Shown here one piece after another: positions 36,676 to 46,823 of a DNA stretch of 64,000 nucleotides. Both the position numbers and the translations under genes were made by a program. Under the pieces are notes generated by a model. That model was not told where the DNA came from, ran no database searches, and worked only from the letters and a program-made list of their open reading frames with translations. The stretch is from Sequoia sempervirens (Eukaryota > Streptophyta > Pinopsida > Cupressales > Cupressaceae), in NCBI GenBank assembly GCA_007258455.2, contig VDFB02252616.1, forward strand, positions 124,355,760 to 124,419,759, given 5' to 3'. How positions within the stretch are numbered: position 1 is the first letter of the stretch; each line of letters starts with the position of its first letter.

Positions 36676-37231
36676 TTCTTTCTAAAACAACTCTTGCTTT
36701 AAAGCATTGAAGATAAATGAGGATCTTGTTAAAATTGATCCATTTACAACCTATTTTAAATCCAAATTCGTCACCCTTAAAGCTAGGCTTTTTTTGGAGG
36801 TCATATCTTGATTTTAGTTCAATATATAACTTGAATTAAGTGTCTAACGCTTGGGTTAACACCCTAGGGGTTTAAAAGAATACAAAAAAACATAAAAATG
36901 ACCTTTTTCCAAACCCTTTTGACTCAATTAAAAAAAAAAAGTCCCAAAATACCCTCAAATATAACTTTACCGATAAAATACAAATTAAAAACATAGAATA
37001 AAACTATATAATAAAAATAACACTCAAGTCTCAAACCACTTTACATAATTTACTTCACAATAAGATTATAGTCCCTATGGACTATAGTCGATATTCACAG
37101 GGTTTATCAAATTAGGTTCCTTGAAGACCTCCAATTCCATTTTCCATGGAATTTGTACCTACACACTCAAATTCACACATTAATATGTCCAATAAAATCA
37201 TATAGTCAAAGCAAATGAAACATATATATTC
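36676..37231 (+). repeat. Right arm of the inverted duplication, outer part
   Basis: Reverse complement of 22413-22955. The sequence after the LTR (ttctttctaaaacaactctt) matches the reverse complement of aagagttgttttggaagcaa in the left arm. The homology ends near gcaaatgaaacatatatatt. This piece proves that the 11.4-kb element split a once continuous arm. Confidence 0.9.
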
Positions 37232-38879
37232 TAGTAGTGTTTATATGTTATTGTTTAAAAAAAATTGTTAGTTGAGTTTATGTTTTAGGTGTAATTCCAA
37301 GGGCATGACAATAAAATTGTTAGTAAGTAAATAAAATAGTGATCACTCATATTATGTTTATTATTAAATATTAATGATTTGACATGTAAATGGCTATTAA
37401 ATTGAAGTTAAAAGGACTTTATTAAAATACTCACATCATTACAACTCATCCTTTTTTATGATTATGTTTCTTAATATTATTAATAATGAAACACATATGT
37501 TTGCTGCATTATAAGGAATAACAAATTTAAATGCATCATTCTTTGGTGCTTGTCTATAGTTGTTGATCTTTTACACCTTTCTTGGGTTGACCTAGGTGAA
37601 CATGTCCCTTTACAATATAATGACAATCCTTCCATGAGTATTTTAAAATGCTACATGTTTTTGATCTTTTACACACATCTTTGGATTTGACCTAGGTGAA
37701 AGTTTGCCATTTTAATATGATGACAATCTTTCAAAGATATTTGCAAATATTGCAAGCCTCCAAATATTAAAAAAGAACAAAGAAAATAAATATCTTAGTA
37801 GGCTAAAAAAAATCAAAATATATTATTTATCAAATGACATTCATTCTTCAATCATAAAGCAAGTATCTCTACCACTATATTTACTTTCATAACTTAACAT
37901 TTAATAGGAAAATACAATAATCAACAAAATTACAAAAAACCCTTAATTATTAGTTTGCACTAAATTACACTAAACTATAAGTATATTGTTTGATTTATTT
38001 AAACTAATTTTATCTTTATCAAACCACATTCATTTTCTAATCATAAAATTAGATATCCATATTTATTATAATCACTCATTATTTAACATTTAATAGCAAA
38101 ATCTATTAACGCATAAAATTAAACATAATTTTTAATTATTAATTTATACTAAATTATAGATATACCATTTTATTAATCTAGAGTAAATTTAACATGCATA
38201 TACTATTATAGATATCTTAAGTGCATCTATTTAAAAAATACTTAGAAATATCAAAATTGAATTATCTTATTTACTTTAAGAGTTATTTGATTTTACTTTA
38301 GAATTGTTTAAGGATTATTTTCTTTTATTTATCTTATTTTTTAATTTATTTATTATGTTTCATTTTACAACTATTTCAAAATTATATTATTTTATTTTAT
38401 TTATATTATTGATTTTATTTTTATTTGAAGAACTATTTGTATTTACATAACAATAATTTTATTTTATTTACTCATTTTTTGGTTTAAGAAAAAATATTTT
38501 ACTTTTGGATGTAAATTTTAATTTTATGTTTAAAAAAATATCATTCATATTATTTCAATAATTTTATTTGTTTTTTAAAAATATTTTAATATAATATGTT
38601 TTAAAAAATATGTAGTTTGATGTGTAAATCATTGTCAACTTCAAGTTTAAAGATACAATTTTTTGCTAACATCTTCATCCCTTAATGTAATTATTTATAT
38701 ATGTATAAAATATCATTTTTTAATAATAATTTAAATTACTACATACATTGAAACATATTCATAATAAAAAAACTTATTAATAAATTTTATTTATTTAGTT
38801 ATTTTATTTAATTAAATGAGAAACACAAAAAATAAGCATTTATTTTATTTAGTAAGTCATAAACTATACCTAATGCCAC
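37232..38879. other. Very AT-rich DNA with a diverged direct repeat
   Basis: No gene is visible. Two diverged copies of about 150 bases start near 37826 and 38017 (step about 191). Both contain the motifs acattcatt, caatcataaa or taatcataaa, aacatttaatag and aattattaattt/agttt. A shorter pair near 37555 and 37657 shares ttgatcttttacac and gacctaggtgaa. The rest is poly-A/T-rich with no recognisable element. Confidence 0.6.
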
Positions 38880-40196
38880 CGTAGGGTTTTCTAGTTGTAT
38901 AGGAGCGAATTTGCACCCCTTATGCAAATTCCCCTTTTATACATCCTCATCTTAGAAAACCAAATCTAAAGTTTAAATTCCACATGGGTTGGCTACCTTC
39001 CTTCCACTTGGCATCTGTCTGTTGTGTCGGTAGAAGAATATTTGTTAGGGATGCATGCACACAACACGCAAACGTCTATATGATGCACTTATGTCCCTGA
39101 TGGATTCCTGCATCTAAAGTTGGTAGAGGTGTTACACTTTCGATTGGAGTCAATTTCTAATGTCCCTCTTCAACCAACCAACCCCGAAAATGGTAGATTC
39201 TTCCTTCTTAAAATTCACTCATTCTCCCTTCACTTAGAGCTCTAAGCATTCAATCCATCTTTCTCTCACAATCTCAAGCATTCTTCTAGCATTCTCTCCA
39301 TTCTCAAACAACACTTCAACACTCCATTGCAGCAATAACACTCTGTCAACTTCGCAAAGCAATTGTGAAGCTAGCCATTATAGCATGGGCTTGAGGTTTT
39401 GTGAGACCTCCCTTCATCGTACTTGAGATCGTGGTGATTGTTCAAGCCATCTTTCTCCTCCATTGGCTAGTGAGCTCTTGGTGGAGGTGGTAACGTTTCA
39501 CTCCTCTCCTTTTTGATTTGGTTGAGTAGCTCTATACTATTTTGTAGTGTTATTTTCATTCCAACTTTCTTTTCTTCTTTATCACATATTTCTATCTCGC
39601 TGCTAACTGGTTGTTTGTGGAGGTGGAAACACCAAAATGGGGGTCTAACTGAGGCAGACCCCTATATATCCCCAACAATTTTCCCCTTCCCTCTTGTGTG
39701 CAGGTGAAGGAGCCTGTGGAGCTCGTTGGTGAATGTGCATTTTTGTGAGATTATCTTTATTACTTTAGCCTTTATCTATCTACTTTATCATCTTCATTTG
39801 TATTTGTCTTACCTTATTATTCTATTTTTCCCATCGAAACCAACTAGCTAGGTTGATTAGTTAGTTTTTAAGTAGTTCATACTATGTTTGCTATTTTTTT
39901 ACCGTACAAATGCCAACACACCCGAGAGATGCTAGTGTGTCGTGCTTACATCCCAGAACTGCGCTGCCATCCTTGGAAAAAGAGTTGTCTAAGGCACAGT
40001 ACCAACTCCAAGAACCAACTCACATAGCCCAAACTAAAGTTTTGATCTGTAGAGTGATTGAGGTACATTATAGTCCTCATCATTCTCGATCCCTATTCCT
40101 AAAACATCCCTTTAGAGTGAGGTAAGTTAGGGTAGTTGTCCGCTCTTGACTCTTCATAAACTAGAGCCTTCACGTGGTTGGTCCCCCGATCTTACA
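38880..40196 (+). repeat. Presumed 5' LTR of the gag-protease element
   Basis: The end is set by ttaca at 40196 followed by tttttggtgaacccaatgtgaac, which looks like an LTR/primer-site junction. The start is set at cgtagggtttt (38880), assumed to be a mutated TGTAGGG after the AT-rich flank. The segment has the C/T-rich, GC-balanced composition typical of gypsy LTRs. A second copy is not in the window, so both limits are uncertain. Confidence 0.4.
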
Positions 40197-40319
40197 TTTT
40201 TGGTGAACCCAATGTGAACTAACGTCTATCCATTTGTCGAAGTTGATACTTTCCTTCGTACCTTGTAATCATTGAATGCTCGAGTGTTGTGAAGGTTTCT
40301 GAGCATCACAACCCAATCC

Positions 40320-41880
40320 ATGACTTTTGGGTACGTTATTAGGAGAAGTGTAGGACAACTTTCGATGGAGAGGATGAAGGTCACTATTGGTTTCTCTACA
40401 GGCCTTTTTGTTGGATCCGTTATTGGTCTTGCTACTCAAGAGAAATTATTGAGGGGTGAGGTAGGGATATCTGATGAGACTGACCATGTCTCCACTCCTC
40501 CTATGTCTCCTACACCATTGTTGGTAGATGAGCATGAGGCCATTCACATTCCTTCAGAATATATCTCTATCCTTAGCAAAGGACTAGGTGGCTTGGAAAA
40601 TCACCTAGAAAAGGACTCAAAGATGGCTAGGGCTGCTTGAGTTATCAACGAAATAAAGTGTATGGTGGGAAAAGACCGAACATGCATAGAACTCCTTGCT
40701 AGTCTCTCTAGTTAGGAATGTCGATGCCTCCCACATATGTGTACATGGATGACACAGTCCCATTGATCAACATCCCTTCTACCCCTGAGAGATTTGAAAC
40801 TATCACAGCTAACAAAATACCCTTGGGTTTTAGTTTCACCACTCCTATCACCTCTAGTGGTGGAGGATTTAGCGGGTTGAGTGGTGGAGGCTTTGGTAGT
40901 GGCAGTGGCTTTTGCAATGAAAGTGGCACTGGTGGAGGTGGTTTCAGTGGAGGCCATTGTAGTGGCTTCAGAAATGGGGTTGGCTCTGGTGGATGCCCTG
41001 CTAGTGGCGGTGGTCACACTGGTGGTTCCAAAAGTGGCTCTAGTGGTGGTTCTAGAGGAGGTTCCACTAGACCTTTTTCATCCCAAGACCCTATTTTGAA
41101 TACTCTTCTTCAGAATATGGGTAAGATATAAAGCCAACTGGCAAGTCTCTCCCAAGCCTCTACCTAGCCTATCTTTCCACCCTTTTTTTGACATAGCCCA
41201 TTGTTAGTAGCAATCCTAAACACTCCCTTCCCATAACGAATGGAGATTCCCAAATTCAAAAAATACAGTGGCAAAGGGGACCTGCAAACAAATGTGTTTT
41301 CCTTTAATGCCTTCTGTACATACTTCTTCCATCATGATGTGTTGATGGAAAAATTGTTCCCTCAATCTCTTAAGGATATAATGCTCGAGTGGTACTGTTC
41401 CTTACCAGATAACTCCATTTTCTCATTTGACCAACTTGTGAATCAGTTTCTCTAATAGTTCCAAGCCAACATCAGACCGAAGATGACCTTTTCAAATCTT
41501 GTCTGGTGTAAGAAATGGGATAATCAAAAGATTACTAACTCCATAGTGTGGTATCAAATGCTCTTATCACAAATCTTGTATTTGCTGGCCAATTTTGACG
41601 TGCAGAAGGTATTCATAGGGAATTTGAAAAGACCTTGGTAGGAGAAGTTTCCCATATGAAGTACCCTTCTTTCGTGCATCTATGTGCTATGTTATGGGAA
41701 TATCAACATATAGTAGTCCAGTTCGAGGGATCCTCCTCATGCTCCCATTCGGAAGGGAAGTCCATTATATCAATCTCTGGGAAAGGTAAGGCTGTTGTGA
41801 ATGTAGTAGCCTCTAGGAATGATAACTGCCTTAGATGCAATAGAAATTTCACAAAGTTAGTAGAATCTTATTCTTCCATC
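40320..41880 (+). pseudogene. Gag pseudogene with glycine-rich segment
   Basis: Gag is the retrotransposon capsid protein. The first open piece, 40320-40640, has a predicted hydrophobic stretch near IGFSTGLFVGSVIGLA. After stops, 40718-41131 holds about 75 residues rich in Gly and Ser (GGGFSGLSGGGFGSGSGF and similar). From 41240 the conserved gag core starts with MEIPKFKKYSGKGDLQTNVF, continuing with LFPQSLKDIMLEWYCSLPD and FDQLVNQFL, the normal retrotransposon gag helices. A stop follows directly, and homology goes on in other frames to about 41880. The Gly-rich insert is unusual for a plant gypsy gag. At least three stops or frameshifts make it non-functional. Confidence 0.8.
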
Positions 41881-41895
41881 TTGTAAAATTTTCTA

Positions 41896-42690
41896 AAAGA
41901 TAAGATCATAACCTTAAAGCACCCCAAACCTCTCAAGGAACCTTTCCCTAGTTGGTATGATCTGAATAGCTTCTGTCAGTACCATCAAGTTAACAGACAT
42001 GATACTGAACATTGTATGCACCTGTGTCATTAGATATAGGATTGCATTGAGGAAAATACTATTCATCTCAATTGGAGTAAATAAAATATAAAAAAATCAA
42101 TGGAAAAAGAGAATAGTGAGTTATAGATATACATGGACCCATTTCTGTTGCACTATGCTAACATGATTATCAATCCCTCTGATTCTACCACTCAACCCAA
42201 GGCCTATGTTAACATGGTCATGATTACTCCTACCATGCAACCTATTCCCGTCTCCTCAGACATGACATTCATGTCGTAGGATTTACCCTTAAATAACAAG
42301 CCCTATCCCCTCTACATTCTCTCTCACCTTAATGGAAACATTGTGACAGGGGTCTTAGTCAACTTCATGAGTCAAGTGAATGTCATTACAGAAGAGATGT
42401 TGTGGCTTAATTCATTACATAGAAAAGAATACAAAGAAACAAAATCTACCATTCATATACATGATGGTATTTTTCTAAGGCCATATGGGTCAATAACTCT
42501 GTCTGTCCTAGTTGGACCTAGGGTTGTAGACATAGTCTTTGATGTTATTCTGGAGTCAGATCTATTCAGGATGAAGCTAGGCATACCTTGGATAGCTACC
42601 ATGAATGGAATCACCTTTGTCATCCACAAATGTTTAAAGTTATCCCATGAAGGTGTTGTGCATGTAGTGCATGACACTAGGTACTAGCCT
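41896..42690 (+). pseudogene. Gag zinc knuckle and aspartic protease region
   Basis: A CX2HX4HX4C motif is visible in FCQYHQVNRHDTEHC (about 41970-42015), the knuckle form seen in Tat-type gag proteins. The protease part, open at 42343-42687, reads GVLVNFMSQVNVITEEML where an active enzyme has a D-S/T/G-G-A type site, so the catalytic Asp is lost (Asn). Later ITLSVLVGPRVVDIVFDVI and LGIPWIATMNGITFVIH match the flap and the conserved LGRPWI block. The protease is inactive as it stands. Confidence 0.75.
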
Positions 42691-44150
42691 CTGGTATCTT
42701 GTGGGGGATATTAATTGGATCACTATTGGTCCACCCCGATTGATCCACTCCTCCAAGAATGGACATACTTTATAAGAATTATGTGAAGTATAAGATTGGG
42801 GATAAGGGACAATCAAAATTGACCCTCTTGATAGTACAACAGTCAGCTACCTCCCCTTCTCAAAAGGGAAAAGAGAAGCTCCCCATCCTCAGGATGGCTC
42901 TCCTGCTCTTTCTAGAGAAGAGTTTTGGATGAATATGTCTAGTTTTTACCCATTGAGTCCAATGATACTTGCTTGCCATAAGCCTAAGATTAGAATATTA
43001 GATCTCTCTACTAAACCACCCATACCTTGGTACTACTTGTCTGGAAAGGGAAAAGGTCCCCATAGGGTATCCTATATGTCTCGTCCTTCATGGCCTCCTA
43101 TCATTTTTTCTCCCAAAGTAGTAAACAGGAAGAGGCTTGTTGTCGAGGCATTAGAGCTAACTCCTCTTGTTGTTTCTCTTCCTCCTGCTCTCATTTAGGA
43201 GCATGTCCCTCCATAGAAAATAGTTGTGGTTGACACTCCCATGGATGAGAAGGAGCCTTCGATCCCTTCATAGCCTCCAACGTCTGGCTCAAAGAGTCAT
43301 AGAAACTACCTTGCACGTGAGCACAAGCACCAGTGAAAGGCTCTCACGGCTGAGTAGGCCACCTTGTAGAGGAAGGAAGAGGAGATGATCACACCTACTT
43401 CAAGGCCTCCTAATGCATCCTCCTCTCTCCTCCCCTCTACTTCTATTCAATCTAGTTCAGTCTCACCTCTGGTTCCCACTATGAGTGTGCTTGACCCCAA
43501 AAAGGTTTAGGTGTTCATCACTCCTTCAACGGAGCCACCCTTGTTGATATTCCTTATAGACATCCATCCTTTCCCTAAACCCATGGATATGTTAAATCCT
43601 TTGGTGGTATTTTCTATAGTTTTCTCTTCCTCCTCCTCCTCCATAGCTCTCACTTCATCTGCAAGAGTTTACATCCCCCAACAAAGAAAAAGATAGAGGA
43701 TGGCCCTTCCAGCAATGGAGGGCATAAGAGGATCCCACCTTCTCCAAAGGGTGTTCCCACATTGGCTTGTTCTATCTTAGTAATAGAATCAATCCCAAAC
43801 TCCCCTAAGTTTGTCATCGCTCCCAAGTCACTTGGTGAGCCTAGTGGTGAACCTCGGGCACAACCTTCTCTATCTGCTGAGGTACAAAATTGCACTCCAA
43901 GTAAGTGCATGTTTAACTCTCTTGATGAAGTTCTAACCTTGTCAGTGATCTTCATGAAATCACTAACCATAGCTCCATAAGAGCCTAGTGGAGAAGACCT
44001 TGTGGGGCCTTCTTCCTTAGCGCTTTTTGCAGGAGGGTCAAAAGCTCCTCCTCTTAACATCCCACCACTATAGGCTTGTCCTCCTTTCCCTTATGAAGAT
44101 CTAGATTGGGGAGAGGATGACCTCTTGGTCAATCAGTGTTAGGGGGAGGC
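42691..44150 (+). pseudogene. Pro/Ser-rich coding remnant after protease
   Basis: Broken open pieces (42929-43198, 43511-43696 and 43762-43980) encode Pro/Ser/Thr-rich peptides. Examples are KPKIRILDLSTKPPIPWYYL and later LACSILVIESIPNSPKF and PKSLGEPSGEPRAQPSLS. They contain no RT, RNase H or integrase motif. It ends near gtgttagggggagg (44137-44150), a possible polypurine tract. This region may be a domain specific to this non-autonomous family. Its function is unknown. Confidence 0.55.
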
Positions 44151-44449
44151 CTCTTCTTTATTTGTAGATTAGATGTGTTTCTATGTTGTGATGTGTTCCC
44201 CTGTGATTGTGTTATGTGTTCTTGGTTGACCCTTGTCACCTTTGTGCTTGGATACAAGAGTGATTTTTGTGTCATAAGCCTTCTTCTATTTGTATCATCA
44301 TTCTCCCATGTTTGTGATTGATTTTCAATAAATTGGGGATGATGCAAAGCATTGGGAGCATTTAGGTTTCCCTTCCATGTTGACCCAATTTTTTATTTTT
44401 ACTTTGTCTTCTGTGCATTCCTCTTGATCTAGTGGGGATTGATGATATT

Positions 44450-45060
44450 TCACCTTGCACTATGATTACCTATTATTATATAAGTATGAGTAGATATGAC
44501 CTCATGAAACCAAATCCCCCTATGACGTTTGTTTGTGGTCATCTCTTTTTCACTTTTTATTTTCTTCCTCTCTTCTTTGCTTGATTTGTTACTTTCATTT
44601 ATGACAACACCATTACTTTTATTTTTAGAAAATGTTTTGTTGCCAACAAATCTTTTCTTGAGAATCTTTGCAAACTTTTTCAAAGAATTACATTCACAAC
44701 TTGGACCTCTAACGGAACGTGTTTTCTTCATCATGGGTTTGCAAAGAAAGAACTTGAGAACTTTCCTTTGAGGAAGAAGCAACTTTGATCCTCCCCTTGC
44801 AAGGGGGAACCTTCTTCCTTTAAAATTTCATGATGAAGTGAACATGTTTCAAAAGGATTCCTTGGTGTTGAATCAATTTGAGAAAAAATTTCTCTACATT
44901 TTCAAATGGCATGTCCCTTGAGTGGACCAATTTCTTCATGCTGGGTTCCCAAGGGACACCTTTGAAAGTTTTCCAACTTGCAGATGGTTTGCATGAATAT
45001 TTGATTTCATTCCAATGTGGTTTCTTTTGTACATGTTCTATCTATAGGTAAACATGTCAC
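44450..45060 (-). pseudogene. Unidentified minus-strand coding-like remnant
   Basis: The minus strand has a 110-residue open frame (44782-44450), rich in Lys and Ser, starting MLLPQRKVLKFFLCKPMMKK and containing GPSCECNSLKKFAKILKKRF. In another frame just upstream (about 45020-44830) a 66-codon open stretch reads HWNEIKYSCKPSASWKTFKG and MPFENVEKFFLKLIQHQGIL. The two may be parts of one broken gene. I do not recognise it. It lies between two elements and could be a remnant of a third. Confidence 0.35.
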
Positions 45061-45126
45061 TTTTTAGGTGTACTTATGAAGCCGCTTTCCGAATCTGTGA
45101 AATCACATTCCTTCTAGCTTCCTCCA

Positions 45127-45275
45127 TGTGAGAGATTTCTTGGGTCACTCCCTTGCAGCTCTGTAGATCTATAAGGCACTATTTTTGGGGTTTTTATCAT
45201 GTGAGAGATCTTGGAGGACACCTTCCTTGTAGGTTTGTGGGTCTGTAAGGTGCTTTCATTTTTGGGTTTCTTTTG
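45127..45275 (+). repeat. Diverged 72-base tandem repeat
   Basis: Two neighbouring copies begin atgtgagagatttcttggg (45127) and atgtgagagatcttggagg (about 45199). Both run through ctgtagatctataaggc or gtgggtctgtaaggt to a tttttggg run. Confidence 0.6.
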
Positions 45276-45532
45276 TGTGTCTGAAATGTGGGAATCGCTA
45301 GTAAATCAACACAAACTCCAATGGGACGTATTATAGTAAAGATTTCAATCAAAGGACTACTCTATTTGTAGCAAAAAAATATTTAAAATCATGCCAATGT
45401 CCTCTATTCTCAAGGATTTATTAAACCATATTGGCTCTCAAATTTTAGAGTTGCACTATGGTTGTTAAAATGACAACTTGAAAACTAAGATGCTATGCAA
45501 CATACAAGCCAATTAAGTTCCTATATGAAACT

Positions 45533-46803
45533 GTAGACATTGAAAATATACTGATTGACATCGTGCACCTGATCCCATCTTACTAACATCGTTTCTTCCT
45601 AAATCATTCCTCAGTCTAACCATTTAATCAAATTCTCTTATCTGATTAAATTCATCAGTATCCTCTCTTGGTTAAATAGATCACTTTATCTGAATCTAGT
45701 CATTTCTCTTGTTAATTAAATCAATCCATCTAATCTAATTATCCCTATTTAATTAAATAATCAAGTTATTTGATTAAATCCCTAAAGTCTGTCAACTAAA
45801 TTAAATAAATTAAAACCTTATTTGATTTAATCTAACATCATCCCTTTTAATCAAATAAATCAAAATCTTTATTTGATTAATATCTTATCACATTCTTCTC
45901 ATTATTTGATTTAAATAAATCTTAAAATCTAAGTCAAATAAGTCACATCATCTAATCTCCCATTAAATTAATTAACCCTTGATTGATTTAATCTAATCTC
46001 ATGTCACATCCTCTAGATAATGCAAGTTGCACATGAAAATAGATTTAATTCATTTATTAAATCTCTATTTTCCTCACATGGCATCTTTTGGAATATTCTC
46101 TCAATTTGAATTAAAAAATTCCAAGTCAACATGTACATCCAACAAGGAATTTAAAACATCTTACATGTCCTTTTCCTTGAGCCAAGTTGCATTTATTGCA
46201 TTTTCCTTTCCCTCTTGCCTGTCATTTCAACAAATTTGAATTTCAAATATTGGTATTTATTGGCACAAACCCCAAATCTTGCACAACCATCATCCATTCA
46301 TAGCTTGACAAGTGGCACCATATCATTGGATGAATGTTAGTCCCACATTGCTCAAATTTGGGCATTCATCCATCTTGAAATCCTATAAATGAAGAGCTCC
46401 TCTCCTTATTTTATCATCCACAATTTGAGTAAACTTACTATACTCAAATTTAGAGCAATCTTGAGTTCTTAGCTAGGTTATTGTAGATTTTGGCTTAGAG
46501 CTCTCATCCTTCATCATCAAAGTGGATCAACATCATCTTCAACATTCGAATCTTGCATCATAGGAATTGGGAAAGGGCCAGTTTTCACATCAAATTGGCA
46601 CCAATTCCCCCATGGGATCAAGTGTTTTTTATTTAAATTATTATTTAATCTAGTTTTTATCATTTCACTGTGTTCTTATTATTTTCTTTCCTATTTTGAG
46701 TTTGCAAATGGATTTCATGGGGAATCTTTGTTTTAGCTTGCAAATCCTTGTCTAACTTGTTTATTCATGTTGTTTTGTAGGTACTAGGAAAAGGGTTCGC
46801 ACA
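45533..46803 (+). repeat. 5' LTR of the Tat element (1,271 bases)
   Basis: Starts TGTAGACATT and ends CGCACA, giving TG...CA. The first about 850 bases match 63207-64000. A block of about 55 bases near 45870-45925 is missing from the 3' LTR, bounded by short aaataaatc repeats. The 3' half beyond the TATA box has no partner in the window, so the end at 46803 rests on the following primer-site-like sequence. Confidence 0.85.
46384..46390 (+). promoter_or_regulatory. TATA box of the LTR promoter
   Basis: The sequence tcctataaatgaagagctcc gives a clear TATAAAT, followed by a GC-balanced segment where transcription would start. It lies about 850 bases into the LTR, leaving about 410 bases of R/U5. 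Confidence 0.65.
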
Positions 46804-46823
46804 TTTGGCACTAGAAGGAGGGC
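46804..46823 (+). other. Presumed primer binding site of the Tat element
   Basis: The sequence tttggcactagaaggagggc follows the LTR end CGCACA. Its position and composition suit a primer site, but I cannot match it securely to a tRNA 3' end. Confidence 0.4.

Larger units (their letters stand above)
38880..44350 (+). mobile_element. Ty3/gypsy element with gag and protease but no RT
   Basis: On the + strand a presumed 5' LTR (to 40196) and primer site are followed by a broken gag, a CX2HX4HX4C knuckle, a protease-like domain and a Pro/Ser-rich region. The RT, RNase H and integrase expected after the protease are absent. The gag/protease style is close to the Tat lineage. No 3' LTR matching the presumed 5' LTR was found before 45533, where another element begins. 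It is therefore either a non-autonomous gag-type element cut off at its 3' end, or an autonomous element that lost everything past protease. I favour the first because the Pro/Ser-rich region looks like continuous coding sequence rather than a deletion scar. Confidence 0.72.

Noticed and set aside
40712..41099. Alternative frames over the glycine-rich gag segment (Thr/Ala/Ser-rich on the minus strand, Val/Ala-rich on the + strand)
   Set aside because: They are shadows of the Gly-rich repeat. The Gly-rich frame is the one continuous with gag features.
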